A stretch of DNA of 64,000 nucleotides. Source: Salinicoccus roseus (lineage in GTDB: Bacteria; Bacillota; Bacilli; Staphylococcales; Salinicoccaceae). Position numbers and translations under genes: made by a program. Location of the stretch: NCBI RefSeq assembly GCF_003814515.1, contig NZ_RKQJ01000002.1:310001-374000 (forward strand), read 5' to 3'. The notes beneath the pieces were generated by a model that was given only the letters and a program-made list of their open reading frames with translations, had not been told where the DNA came from and ran no database searches. Shown here in pieces: positions 8,729 to 18,583 of this stretch (its first letter is position 1; each line of letters opens with the position of its first letter).

Positions 8729-8796
8729 AGGCTTCCCACCTCCTGCCGGCATGATTGTATATGGAAGTATGGTACCCGTCGTACGATTTCCTTCAT
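8722..8796 (-). CDS. Possible 24-residue leader ORF before the CNNM pair
   Basis: A strong Shine-Dalgarno sequence (GCGGAGGAG) lies seven bases before an ATG at 8796. The 24-codon frame begins MKEIVRRVPYF and ends so that its TGA overlaps the ATG of the CNNM gene. The CNNM ribosome-binding site lies inside this small ORF, so its translation could gate the downstream start. The peptide is not hydrophobic and matches nothing I recognise. It could be a regulatory leader or merely a chance frame behind a duplicated ribosome-binding site. Confidence 0.4.
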   Translation of the reverse strand: MKEIVRRVPYFHIQSCRQEVGSLC

Positions 8797-8924
8797 TGAA
8801 TCTCCTCCGCTTTAAAAACTTCAATATTATCAGACTACCCGGAATTTCAGCATGAAAACAAGTGCATATTTCCTGCCATCTTACTTGAATACTACAAACC
8901 AAAGTCTGAAAGCATGCTCTTACA

Positions 8925-10190
8925 TCACTTTTCCTTCGGCACCATACCCCGGTTTTCCTCAAAAATGATGTCCCGTATCATGGAGAATTCCTTCGTGAAG
9001 ACGGAATGCTTTATATCCTCGATGGTCTCTTCTATCCTCTCGAATGCCTCTCTGGCCTGCCGCCCCTCTCCAAGGTGGTGCAGGCTGAGCGGGTAGATGC
9101 ACGAGCGGGTGGCCATGATGATGCGATCGATCGGGTGCTGCGCGGCCGAACGGATGTACATTCCTTCCTTATAGTTCTCAACTACCATCCTGTAGTCCTT
9201 TTTGAAATAGGCCATTTCGAGCAGGAACAATGGATGGTAGAACGCCATATTGCTGGACTGTATGCTGCCAGCTTCGTGATGTGCTTCGATCTTCCTGACA
9301 TATGCCTCATATAGATCGGCGCGCTGCTGCGCATCGTCAACCAGTACATGGAAGACCGTGATGGGATGGTCTGCATCAATCAGTTCAAGCTCATATTTTT
9401 CCTGGCTGTTGAATTGAAGGTACTGTTTCAGGTGTTCCTCATACTTCCCATGGTTCTCCATATCCCCCTCAAGCCCATAGTAGTATCCGAGGATCATATT
9501 GGCTGAAAAGAAGTATTTGAAGTTCTCCATGTCATAGGACAGCTCAATCACTCTGTTGGCGAGAGGGATGCATTCCCCCATATCGACCGGGACGGAAAAG
9601 ATGCCCTTCAGATAGACGTATTCCAATTCGAGATGCGGGTCATACGCCTTGAATTCCATGACCTCCGCCTCAGAATCGACCAGCCGGTTGTAGGCTTCCG
9701 TATAATCCTGGCTGTACATGAGGGAAATGGCATCATTCAGCCTGTTCTTCACGACGAGATGTTCTATGCCGATGCGCCTGTAGAAATTGCCGATTTTTTC
9801 CGTATATTCGTCTGCAGTCGCATGCTCCCCCTTATACCTGTAGTAGATGCGGATGATGTTGTATAGATCCATCCCCTTACTGCCCTGGGAAACACGGTCG
9901 AGGTGGGGCAGAATATTCTTTTCTATATGCTCGAAAGGGAATGAGAAGTAATGGCTGAAATCGGCTTCGGCCAACATCTGCCGTGTCCACTCCTCATCTC
10001 CTTCACGGGTGAGGTAGCCGATTGAGACATCAAGCTTCTTCGCAATATGGGAGAGCGTCGTCATGGAAGGCTGTGACTTGTCATTTTCTATAAGGCTCAG
10101 CATACCCTTGGTGATCTTGCCGCCTGCCAGATCCACCAGCGTCATATTCCTTTCTTTCCGCAACTGTCTGATGCGTTTTCCCAAAGTCAT
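8925..10190 (-). CDS. XRE-family regulator with long helical-repeat domain (RNPP/NprR-like)
   Basis: 421 residues: an N-terminal helix-turn-helix (~5-62; GKRIRQLRKERNMTLVDLAGG, MLSLIENDKSQPSMTTLSHIAKKLDVS), then ~350 residues of all-helical sequence with tetratricopeptide-like repeats. This size and layout resemble NprR and related RNPP regulators, which sense secreted peptides, but also orphan XRE-TPR proteins. It is transcribed away from an MFS exporter gene. Its own -10 box lies in a GTTTAAT-N3-ATTAAAC palindrome, so autoregulation is likely. I could not find a convincing peptide gene beside it. Target and ligand are unknown. Confidence 0.85.
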   Translation of the reverse strand: MTLGKRIRQLRKERNMTLVDLAGGKITKGMLSLIENDKSQPSMTTLSHIAKKLDVSIGYLTREGDEEWTRQMLAEADFSHYFSFPFEHIEKNILPHLDRVSQGSKGMDLYNIIRIYYRYKGEHATADEYTEKIGNFYRRIGIEHLVVKNRLNDAISLMYSQDYTEAYNRLVDSEAEVMEFKAYDPHLELEYVYLKGIFSVPVDMGECIPLANRVIELSYDMENFKYFFSANMILGYYYGLEGDMENHGKYEEHLKQYLQFNSQEKYELELIDADHPITVFHVLVDDAQQRADLYEAYVRKIEAHHEAGSIQSSNMAFYHPLFLLEMAYFKKDYRMVVENYKEGMYIRSAAQHPIDRIIMATRSCIYPLSLHHLGEGRQAREAFERIEETIEDIKHSVFTKEFSMIRDIIFEENRGMVPKEK

Positions 10191-10213
10191 AATCTCATCT
10201 CCAAAATATTATA

Positions 10214-10230
10214 GTTTAATTATATTAAAC
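10214..10230. promoter_or_regulatory. Operator 1 of the regulator/MFS intergenic region
   Basis: A 17-bp inverted repeat GTTTAAT-TAT-ATTAAAC. It contains the minus-strand -10 box of the regulator gene and lies just upstream of the plus-strand -35. The half-sites are identical to those of the second site at 10268-10284. Confidence 0.75.
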
Positions 10231-10247
10231 TTTTAATTGACAAGCAA
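10219..10247 (-). promoter_or_regulatory. Promoter of the XRE/TPR regulator
   Basis: TTGCTT (10247-10242) and TATAAT (10224-10219) are 17 bases apart on the minus strand. The -10 is inside operator 1, which would allow autorepression. Confidence 0.7.
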
Positions 10248-10265
10248 CCATTTCGGCATTATAAT
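10237..10265 (+). promoter_or_regulatory. Consensus sigma-A promoter of the MFS gene
   Basis: A perfect TTGACA (10237-10242), 17-base spacer and TATAAT (10260-10265). Such a strong core would be on unless repressed, and operator 2 begins three bases downstream of it. Confidence 0.88.
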
Positions 10266-10267
10266 AA

Positions 10268-10284
10268 GTTTAATTAAATTAAAC
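10268..10284. promoter_or_regulatory. Operator 2 of the regulator/MFS intergenic region
   Basis: GTTTAAT-TAA-ATTAAAC, the same half-sites and spacing as operator 1, with 54 bp between centres (about five helical turns). It covers the expected transcription start of the MFS gene and ends shortly before its ribosome-binding site. Confidence 0.75.
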
Positions 10285-10298
10285 AAAGGGGTGGGGAA

Positions 10299-11657
10299 AT
10301 GGTTTTTGATAAAAAGTTGCCCATGCAGGAACGTCTCAACTTCATTGTCTACGCCTTGAGCCGCTTCGTCCTGAGCGTCGGGAAATATGTCTACCTGTTC
10401 GCCGTGAGCTACTACATCCTGTATGAAACAGGATCGGCACTCTACTTCTCGGTCAACATGGCGATCAGCATTGCCACCACCGTACTCCTGCTGCCATTTT
10501 CCGGCGTCTTGAGCGACTTCGGAAATAAGAGGAGGATCATCATTACAGGCGAGACCATGAACAGCATCATACTCCTTGGCTTCTTCCTCTACACGACGAT
10601 GTATGACGTCACCCTGCTGGCCATCTACATGGTCACATTCCTGACTTCCATGATCGAGCCATTCATCTCCAATGCCTTTCAGGCTGCCATGACCGAACTT
10701 TTCCATAAGGATAGGATACAGAAGGTGATGGGGTACACTTCTGCCATCCTCTCATCGACGGTCATCCTCGGCCCCATCCTTGGCGGTGCGCTGTTCGGAC
10801 TGCTGAGTTTCAGCAACATCATCATGATCTTCCTCATCGCCTACATCATTTCCGCCGCCCTCGATTTCCTTATGGACTTCACGCTCCACTCCACCAGAGA
10901 GGAGAATGTGGAAAATAATGATGAGGGCGGAGGGATGGACAGATTCAAACGCGACATCAGCCGGGGCTTCATTTTCATCGCGGGGAATGAAGTCTTCAAA
11001 CCCCTTCTGCTCATTGGTGCACTGATCAACTTCATGGCGGGCGTCATAACGATCTTTCCGGAGAAGATGATGATTCATGAGCTGTCACTGCAGCCTGGGA
11101 CGGTCGGCATCATCAATGCGATCGGCGGCCTGGGGGTGCTTGCCGGAGGCGTGGCGGTCGCCAGGATGAGAGGACTTGACCACCCCTTCCTCCTCATGAA
11201 GCGCGGGATGCTGGCATTTGCCGGCCTGGTGGTCCTCTATCTTCTGCCGCTGTACCTCAATGGGGGCATCATCTCCCACATACTCATCATCGGAAGTGTC
11301 GGAATCGGTATTGCCCTGGCGCTGCAGTTCATCAATATACCCATCAACCTCTTCGTCCAGCTCGTCACTCCGCAGCATGTCAAAGGACGGGTATTTTCAG
11401 TCATGAACCTATGTTCCATGAGCATCATGCCGGTCGGCGCAATCTTCTATGGCTTCCTCTATGATTTTGAGCTCTACTGGCTGATCAATGCCGCCAGTGC
11501 AGTCCTGATGATTGCGGTAGTCCTGCTTTTCTTCAATGAAGGACTCCTCGCCAAATCGAAAAGGATGTATATTGCGGCCAAGGCGGAGCCCGGGGAACTC
11601 GAGCGTGAACCAGCAGAGGAAGACGCCCACCCTGAAACCAGCCTTCAGAGCATATAG
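10299..11657 (+). CDS. MFS transporter (MFS_3/macrolide-efflux type)
   Basis: 452 residues with about twelve hydrophobic segments. The loop after helix 2 has SDFGNKRR, the MFS motif-A position, and the large central loop (~205-220) is acidic. Overall it resembles the MFS_3 group (MefA, EntS), which exports hydrophobic drugs, siderophores or peptides. A run AAAGGGGTGGGG precedes the ATG. The C-terminal tail is charged and acidic. It is divergent from the XRE/TPR regulator and has a consensus promoter flanked by two operators, so it is probably the regulator's main target. The substrate is unknown. Confidence 0.88.
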   Translation: MVFDKKLPMQERLNFIVYALSRFVLSVGKYVYLFAVSYYILYETGSALYFSVNMAISIATTVLLLPFSGVLSDFGNKRRIIITGETMNSIILLGFFLYTTMYDVTLLAIYMVTFLTSMIEPFISNAFQAAMTELFHKDRIQKVMGYTSAILSSTVILGPILGGALFGLLSFSNIIMIFLIAYIISAALDFLMDFTLHSTREENVENNDEGGGMDRFKRDISRGFIFIAGNEVFKPLLLIGALINFMAGVITIFPEKMMIHELSLQPGTVGIINAIGGLGVLAGGVAVARMRGLDHPFLLMKRGMLAFAGLVVLYLLPLYLNGGIISHILIIGSVGIGIALALQFINIPINLFVQLVTPQHVKGRVFSVMNLCSMSIMPVGAIFYGFLYDFELYWLINAASAVLMIAVVLLFFNEGLLAKSKRMYIAAKAEPGELEREPAEEDAHPETSLQSI

Positions 11658-11695
11658 AAAGATGCCCGTTTCCATAAATGGAAGCGGACATCTTT
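11658..11695 (+). terminator. Stem-loop after the MFS gene
   Basis: AAAGATGCCCGTTTCCAT pairs with ATGGAAGCGGACATCTTT apart from two mismatches. It starts right after the stop codon; the T-run is only three bases, so termination may be partial. Confidence 0.7.
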
Positions 11696-11765
11696 GATGA
11701 TGTTGCGGCAACAATTGCCATTTATTATTCTGTTCCGTCACGAATAGGGGGCGTTCCTCCCCATT

Positions 11766-12671
11766 CTATGATTCGGCCGATTCACCGGCCTGGGCTTCCT
11801 GTTTCTCTTCAAGTGAATGAAGCGCCTCTTCGATGGCCAGGGCGACACCATCTTCGATGTTGGTCGCCGTCACCTTGTCCGCGATGCCTTTGACTTCCGA
11901 AGCTGCATTGCCCATGGCAACTGCTGTGCCGACACGTTTGAGCATGGAGATGTCGTTCAGGTTATCGCCGACTGCCATCACATCCTTCATATCGATGCCC
12001 ATGATTTCTGCGATGTGGGCCAGAGCAATCCCCTTCTGCGCATTTTCATGCGTCAGCTCGATGTTGCCCGCCGAGGATGAAGATACGGCGAGGTTGCCGA
12101 TTTCATTCAGTTCATTTTTAGCACGTACGAGTTTCGCACGGCTCGATGAAGAAGCAAGGAGCTTCAATATATTCTCGTCCTCACTTTCGAATATCGACCG
12201 GTAGTCATCCGTTTCTATCAGCGTTCCGCGTTCGAGCCTTTCTTCCATGAAGTTCCTGATCCGCTCCTCACTCGCAAGGTGGCCCATCTGGCCTGCAAGG
12301 TCCATGAATATCTCTATATCCCGCTCGACGCTTGAAGTGTAGATTGCACGGTCCGTATAGATCTGATAGAAGATATCCTCCGCACGGAACACATCTGCAA
12401 CTTTATGGATCAGCTCTGTATTCAATGCATTGGTGGACAGGATTTCATGCGATTCATTGCGTACTTCGGCCCCATTCAGACAGATGTATGGCAATGGTGT
12501 CTCAAGCTCCCTGATGATGCCATGTGCTTCGTAGAATGCACGTCCTGTGGCTACAACGACCTGTACACCGCGTTCCATCGCCTTATTGATCGCCTCCATA
12601 TTCCGGCGGCTGATATCATGATTGGGACCAAGCAGCGTCCCATCCATATCCAATGCGATTAGTTTGACCAT
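11766..12671 (-). CDS. Cof-type HAD-superfamily phosphatase
   Basis: 301 residues. HAD motifs: DMDGTL (nucleophile Asp near residue 8), a Thr in VVATGR, the conserved Lys region around KGIALAHI, and GDNLNDISML as the metal-binding motif IV. A C2-type cap lies between residues ~85 and 190. Such Cof/YidA-type enzymes dephosphorylate sugar phosphates, FMN or similar; specificity cannot be told from sequence. The C-terminal ~25 residues form a glutamate-rich tail (EEKQEAQAGESAES), which is unusual and may reflect salt adaptation. It stands alone between two short intergenic gaps. Confidence 0.9.
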   Translation of the reverse strand: MVKLIALDMDGTLLGPNHDISRRNMEAINKAMERGVQVVVATGRAFYEAHGIIRELETPLPYICLNGAEVRNESHEILSTNALNTELIHKVADVFRAEDIFYQIYTDRAIYTSSVERDIEIFMDLAGQMGHLASEERIRNFMEERLERGTLIETDDYRSIFESEDENILKLLASSSSRAKLVRAKNELNEIGNLAVSSSSAGNIELTHENAQKGIALAHIAEIMGIDMKDVMAVGDNLNDISMLKRVGTAVAMGNAASEVKGIADKVTATNIEDGVALAIEEALHSLEEKQEAQAGESAES

Positions 12672-12733
12672 AAGCCTTCTAAAACTCCCTCTATTAGTTT
12701 TACTTCATTTTATCAGAAAATTTAATCTACTGG

Positions 12734-13901
<1,168 letters not shown>

Positions 13902-13916
13902 TTTGCCTCCCAATTA

Positions 13917-13943
13917 GAAAAATAAGAAGGCAAAGCGCCTTCT
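13917..13943 (-). terminator. Terminator after the threonine dehydrogenase-like gene
   Basis: On the minus strand AGAAGGC-loop-GCCTTCT is followed by TATTTTTC, immediately after the stop of the epimerase-like gene. Confidence 0.82.
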
Positions 13944-13945
13944 CA

Positions 13946-14887
13946 TTACTTATTTCGTATCGCTTCGAGCATGACTTCCGTCATCTTTTCAAGGTCGTAC
14001 CGGGGATCGAATCCCCACTGGCGTTTTGCTTCGGTGGAGTCTATTGCGTTCGGCCAGCTTTCTGCAATCCCCTGGCGTACAGGGTCCACATCGTAGTCCA
14101 GCTCGAAATCGGGAATATGCTTCCTGATTTCATTCGCCACCATCTCAGGGTTGATGCTCATGGCACTGACATTGAATGCATTGCGGTCCTTGAGCTGTCC
14201 AGGGTGCGCTTCCATCAATTTGATGATTGCATCAATCGCATCCTCCATATACATCATGTCCATGTTGGTGCTCTTGTCTATGAATGAAGTATAGCGTCCA
14301 TTCCTGAGTGCTTCAAAATAGATTTCAACAGCATAGTCCGTCGTACCGCCGCCCGGCTCCTTCACATGCGAGATCAGGCCCGGGAAACGGACCCCCCGCG
14401 TATCCACGCCGAACTTCTCATGGTAATAGTCGCACAGCAGCTCGCCTGCCACCTTGTTTACCCCATACATGGTGGTCGGCCGCTGTATGGTGACCTGAGG
14501 TGTATTCTCCTTCGGTGTCGACGGGCCGAATGCCCCGATTGAACTTGGGGTGAAGAACTTCAGGCCGAATTCCCGGGCGGTTTCCAGTGCATTCACCAGA
14601 CCGCCCATATTGATTTCCCATGCAAACTGGGGATTCTTTTCCGCAGTCGCACTCAACAATGAGGCCATATGCATCATCGTATCAGGCTTGAATTCGGAAA
14701 CCAGTGCCTTCATCCGTTCCTGATCCCTGACATCCAGCACTTCAAAGGGCTTCCCCTTGAGCGCTTCCCCTTCAGGCTCCTTGATATCAGTCGGCAAAAC
14801 ATTCTCTTCCCCATACTTTTCCCTTAGTTTCAGGGTGAGCTCCGTGCCGATCTGGCCGAGCGCACCCGTTATGATAATTCGCTCCAT
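13946..14887 (-). CDS. NAD-dependent L-threonine 3-dehydrogenase-like SDR
   Basis: 313-residue extended short-chain dehydrogenase. The Rossmann motif GALGQIG is at residues ~8-14; the catalytic Ser ([12 protein letters not shown]) and YxxxK (YGVNK) follow. It resembles UDP-galactose epimerases, but the pattern SSIGAFGP and the position right after kbl are those of the SDR-type threonine dehydrogenases. The reaction would be L-threonine + NAD+ to 2-amino-3-ketobutyrate, which Kbl then cleaves to glycine and acetyl-CoA. The gene begins 15 bases after kbl with a usable ribosome-binding site and ends at a terminator. The activity is inferred. Confidence 0.85.
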   Translation of the reverse strand: MERIIITGALGQIGTELTLKLREKYGEENVLPTDIKEPEGEALKGKPFEVLDVRDQERMKALVSEFKPDTMMHMASLLSATAEKNPQFAWEINMGGLVNALETAREFGLKFFTPSSIGAFGPSTPKENTPQVTIQRPTTMYGVNKVAGELLCDYYHEKFGVDTRGVRFPGLISHVKEPGGGTTDYAVEIYFEALRNGRYTSFIDKSTNMDMMYMEDAIDAIIKLMEAHPGQLKDRNAFNVSAMSINPEMVANEIRKHIPDFELDYDVDPVRQGIAESWPNAIDSTEAKRQWGFDPRYDLEKMTEVMLEAIRNK

Positions 14888-14902
14888 TGCTGTACTCCTT
14901 AT

Positions 14903-16093
14903 TTATGAGATTACGTTCAATTCCTTGCCGATCTTTTCGTAGACCGCAAGCGCCTCATCCAGCATTTCCTTCGTGTGCGCCGCAGTCGGCATATTCCTTA
15001 CCCGGCCTGCCCCTTTCGGAACCGTCGGGAAGACGATGGATTTCGCATAGACGCCCTCTTCCATCAGACGCTTCGAGAACTCCTGCGTCGTCTTTTCATC
15101 CCCTATGATGCAAGGCGTTATCGGAGTTTCTGAATTGCCGATATCAAAGCCGAGCTTCTTCAGACCTTCCTTCAGGTAATCGCCGTTCTCCCATACTCTG
15201 TCATGCAGCTCTGTAGAAGCCATCAGCATGCGCACCGCTTCAGTAATTGCGCGCGTATCCCCTGGAGTCAGTGATGTGGAGAACAGGAATGGACGTGCCG
15301 CCACCTTCAGGTAGTCGATCAGGTCCTGGCTGCCGGCCACATAACCGCCGACGACGCCGATCGCTTTCGACAGTGTACCCATCTGGATATCGATATCCTT
15401 CTCCAGACCGAAATGCTTAACTGTGCCGGCTCCTTTGCCCATGACGCCTGAACCATGTGCGTCGTCGACATATGTGATCAGGTCGAATTCCTTTGCGATT
15501 TCGACGATTTCAGGCAGCAGTGCAACATCCCCATCCATGGAGAAGACGCCGTCGGTGATATACATGACTTTCCTGTACTGGCCGGACTCCACCGCTTCCT
15601 TCGCCTTACTGCGGAGATCCTCCATATCAGAGTGATTGACACGGATGATCTTCGCACGGGACAGGCGGCATCCGTCAATGATGGATGCATGGTTCAGTTC
15701 ATCGGATAGGATGGCGTCCTCCTTGCCCATGACGGCCTGTATGGCAGCCATGTTGCAGTTGAATCCGGACTGGAATGCAACAGCCGCTTCCGTCCCTTTG
15801 AATTTGGCCAGCGTCTCCTCGAGTTCCACATGCAAATCAAGTGTTCCATTGATTGTACGTACAGCTCCTGCCCCCACCCCATGGGAGTCGATCGCTTCCT
15901 TCGCCACCTTCTTTAATGTCTCGTCTGTTGCCAGACCCAGATAGTTGTTGGAAGACAGGTTGATCAATTTTTTCCCCTCAATCGTGATTTCAGGACCATT
16001 CGCGCCCTCTACGACATTGATCTCATTATAAAGCCCATTTTCCTTGAGTTCCTGCAGGTTCGATGCAAGATATTCGTCCAAAATTTTAGACAT
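14903..16093 (-). CDS. kbl: Glycine C-acetyltransferase (2-amino-3-ketobutyrate CoA ligase)
   Basis: 396 residues from the ATG at 16093 (MSKILDEYL), with GAGGAGG upstream; an upstream in-frame ATG would add an implausible basic leader. Alpha-oxoamine synthase family, fold type I PLP enzyme: [10 protein letters not shown] binds the cofactor, and the Schiff-base lysine is in [13 protein letters not shown]. It condenses acetyl-CoA and glycine, or cleaves aminoketobutyrate in threonine breakdown, with the adjacent dehydrogenase. BioF/HemA paralogues share the fold, but the match along the length and the operon partner favour Kbl. Confidence 0.94.
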   Translation of the reverse strand: MSKILDEYLASNLQELKENGLYNEINVVEGANGPEITIEGKKLINLSSNNYLGLATDETLKKVAKEAIDSHGVGAGAVRTINGTLDLHVELEETLAKFKGTEAAVAFQSGFNCNMAAIQAVMGKEDAILSDELNHASIIDGCRLSRAKIIRVNHSDMEDLRSKAKEAVESGQYRKVMYITDGVFSMDGDVALLPEIVEIAKEFDLITYVDDAHGSGVMGKGAGTVKHFGLEKDIDIQMGTLSKAIGVVGGYVAGSQDLIDYLKVAARPFLFSTSLTPGDTRAITEAVRMLMASTELHDRVWENGDYLKEGLKKLGFDIGNSETPITPCIIGDEKTTQEFSKRLMEEGVYAKSIVFPTVPKGAGRVRNMPTAAHTKEMLDEALAVYEKIGKELNVIS

Positions 16094-16127
16094 TGTCCAT
16101 CTCCTCCTCTTTCCCATATCATATCAC

Positions 16128-16143
16128 AAGTGGAACTTCACTT
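16128..16143. promoter_or_regulatory. Inverted repeat AAGTG-N6-CACTT upstream of kbl
   Basis: AAGTG GAACTT CACTT lies about 35 bases upstream of the kbl start, directly next to a TATGAT-like -10 on the minus strand. Position and symmetry suit a dimeric regulator of kbl or of the divergent amidohydrolase operon. Only one copy is seen, so confidence is low. Confidence 0.3.
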
Positions 16144-16229
16144 AGAATTGAAAACATGGGTTTTATTATGTTTATAAAAGTGCGAAAATTTGATAAAATT
16201 ATGTAATATAATTTATGGAGGCGAATTAA

Positions 16230-17402
16230 ATGACGATAGATGAAATCGCAAAAACCATACTCCCTGATATGGTCGAAAACAGACGATATATGCACATGCA
16301 TCCTGAAGTTTCATTTCAGGAGGATGAGACGTATCAATACATACTGGAACGCCTGAAACGCTACCCGGGCGTTACGGTCCGGGAAGGTGTCGGCGGACGC
16401 GGCCTGCTTGCCACAATCGGCGATGCACCCCATCCCCACATCGCCATCCGCGCCGACTTTGATGCACTGCCGATCCATGATGAGAAGGATGTGCCATACA
16501 GGTCGACGGTCGATGGTGTGATGCATGCATGCGGACACGATGCCCATACAAGCACCCTCCTCGCCTTGCTGGAACTAGTACACAGGAATCGTGAAGATCT
16601 CAAGGGCAGTGTCTCCTTCATCTTCCAGTTCGCCGAAGAAGTGCAGCCCGGCGGCGCGATTTCGATGGTGGAGGACGGTGTTCTTGAAGGCATCGACAAA
16701 GTCTACGGGCAGCACTACTGGAGCCAATACCCGACCCATCAGATCAAGACGAAACCGGGACCGGTCATCTCGAGCCCCGATATGTTCACGATCCGGATAC
16801 AGGGCAGGGGCGGACATGCCGCAAAGCCCCAGAACTCGGTCGATCCGGTCGTCATCGCCGCAGAACTCATCACAAATCTGCAGACTGCGGTCTCAAGACA
16901 GGTTTCCCCACTGGATAATGCAGTCGTGACCGTCGGCAAAGTACGGGCCGGCGATGCTTTCAATGTCATACCGGATTCTGCCGAACTCATAGGGACTGTG
17001 CGGACATTCGACCACGCTGTGAAGGAGCGGATCCGCGACATCTTCCATCAGGAGGCCCAACTGACCGCTGAAAAGCGGGGGGCGAGAGCAGAAGTCGACT
17101 ATAATTTCGGCTATCCTGCAGTCGTCAACCATGAATCGGAAGCCTCAGTGATCCAGCAGGCAGCCGAAGCACTGGGATTCGACTTCGAGGAGGCCAAACC
17201 ACTGATGATCGGGGAGGATTTCTCCTATTACATCAATGAACGGCCCGGCGCATTCTTCTTCACCGGATCCGGAAACTCTGGAAAGCACAGCGACTATGTG
17301 CATCATCACCCGAAATTCGACATGGACGAAGATGCCATGCAAAGCGGTCTGTCCATGTTCATGAAAATACTTGAAATCGAGCAGGTGATCGAATGGAAAT
17401 AG
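16230..17402 (+). CDS. M20 family amidohydrolase, copy 1
   Basis: 390 residues; M20D-type (hippurate/N-acyl-amino-acid) amidohydrolase. The metal-binding motif HACGHDAHT is at ~93-101, the catalytic glutamate pair in FAEEVQPGGA at ~130, and the GRGGHAAKP lid motif at ~190. It hydrolyses an amide bond of an N-acyl amino acid or related compound in the cytoplasm (no signal peptide). TGGAGGCG precedes the ATG. First of three tandem paralogues; the next starts ten bases before it ends. Staphylococcus usually has a single such gene between tuf and kbl. Confidence 0.93.
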   Translation: MTIDEIAKTILPDMVENRRYMHMHPEVSFQEDETYQYILERLKRYPGVTVREGVGGRGLLATIGDAPHPHIAIRADFDALPIHDEKDVPYRSTVDGVMHACGHDAHTSTLLALLELVHRNREDLKGSVSFIFQFAEEVQPGGAISMVEDGVLEGIDKVYGQHYWSQYPTHQIKTKPGPVISSPDMFTIRIQGRGGHAAKPQNSVDPVVIAAELITNLQTAVSRQVSPLDNAVVTVGKVRAGDAFNVIPDSAELIGTVRTFDHAVKERIRDIFHQEAQLTAEKRGARAEVDYNFGYPAVVNHESEASVIQQAAEALGFDFEEAKPLMIGEDFSYYINERPGAFFFTGSGNSGKHSDYVHHHPKFDMDEDAMQSGLSMFMKILEIEQVIEWK

Positions 17403-18583
17403 AAATGATAGAACATCTGACGGAAACCCACTACAACGAAATGGTGCGTCTGCGCCGCCATTTTCACATGTACCCCGAACTTTCATTCCATGAGGTCCAG
17501 ACGCCCGCATATATTGCTGAATACCTGCGGGAACTCGGCCTCGATGTACAGGAAGGTGTCGGCGGACGCGGCGTGGTCGGCAGGCTGATCACCGATCCTT
17601 CCCTCCCTACTGTAGCACTGCGGGCTGATTTCGACGCCCTTCCCATCCAGGACCAGAAGGATGTGCCGTACAGGTCCACTGTCCCCGGAGTCATGCATGC
17701 ATGCGGACACGATGCCCACACAGCTGTGCTGCTCACCGTCGCACGCATCCTCTCGGAGAATAGGAAGCATCTGAAGGGCAACGTGGTGTTCATCCACCAG
17801 CATGCCGAAGAAGTGGATCCCGGCGGCGCCATACAGATGATTGCCGACGGATGCCTGGAGGACGTCGATGTCATTTTCGGACAGCATGTGACAAGCAGTC
17901 TCGATGTCGGCACCATCGGATATAAATATGGCACGGCCACAGGCATGCCTGATGATTTCACCATAAAGATACATGGACGCGGAGGACATGCCTCAAAACC
18001 GCATGCGGCCACCGACCCCATGGCGGCGGCGATCTCTTTCTGCAATCAGCTGCAGTACATCGTCACCCGCAAATCGAAACCGATGGAACCGGTCGTCCTG
18101 TCCATCACGATGTTCAACGGCGGACACCAGCATAACATCATCCCGGACGAGGTTGAGGTCGGAGGAACCATCCGCACCTTCAATGCCGAGGCGCAGAATG
18201 TCATGATCACAGAGCTGAAGAAGTGTCTCGAAGGGCTCGTCACCACTACAGGCATCTCCTATGACCTGGACTACATGAAGGGGTATCCGCCTGTAGTGAA
18301 TACGACTGATGAGACGGATCTTGTACTGGCGGCGGCAAAGCAGGTCTCCACCGTGAAGGAAGTCCAGGAGCTGGAACCGGACCTCGGCGGCGAGGACTTC
18401 TCCTACTACCTGCAGCGTGTGCCCGGCACCTTCTACTACACCGGGACACGGAACCCCAACTTCAAAGCGGATTACCCGCATCATCATGGCAAATTCGACA
18501 TTGATGAAAAGGGCCTGACGAACGCAGTGTCCGTCATGCTGAAATCCGTATTCAACTATCTGGAAAAGGAGTCTTACGAATGA
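17393..18583 (+). CDS. M20 family amidohydrolase, copy 2
   Basis: 396 residues. All M20D motifs are kept: MHACGHDAHTAVLL, QHAEEVDPGGA, GRGGHASKPH and the C-terminal GGEDFSYYLQ. Its start overlaps copy 1 by ten bases. It is clearly paralogous to copies 1 and 3, with the substrate-domain region (~185-300) differing most, so substrate preference may differ. This copy alone has a Cys-Leu pair in KKCLEGLVTTTG and an extended TLGG-free linker before the second domain. No signal peptide. Substrate unknown. Confidence 0.93.
   Translation: MEIEMIEHLTETHYNEMVRLRRHFHMYPELSFHEVQTPAYIAEYLRELGLDVQEGVGGRGVVGRLITDPSLPTVALRADFDALPIQDQKDVPYRSTVPGVMHACGHDAHTAVLLTVARILSENRKHLKGNVVFIHQHAEEVDPGGAIQMIADGCLEDVDVIFGQHVTSSLDVGTIGYKYGTATGMPDDFTIKIHGRGGHASKPHAATDPMAAAISFCNQLQYIVTRKSKPMEPVVLSITMFNGGHQHNIIPDEVEVGGTIRTFNAEAQNVMITELKKCLEGLVTTTGISYDLDYMKGYPPVVNTTDETDLVLAAAKQVSTVKEVQELEPDLGGEDFSYYLQRVPGTFYYTGTRNPNFKADYPHHHGKFDIDEKGLTNAVSVMLKSVFNYLEKESYE

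Noticed and set aside
8830-8922. Short frames (7 and 10 codons) downstream of the XRE/TPR regulator as a possible signalling peptide gene
   Set aside because: No ribosome-binding site, no secretion signal, and far too short for a pre-peptide.
12672-12733. Search for the SRP RNA gene or a tRNA near tadA, where relatives sometimes have one
   Set aside because: The gap is only about 60 AT-rich bases with no stable fold or tRNA features.
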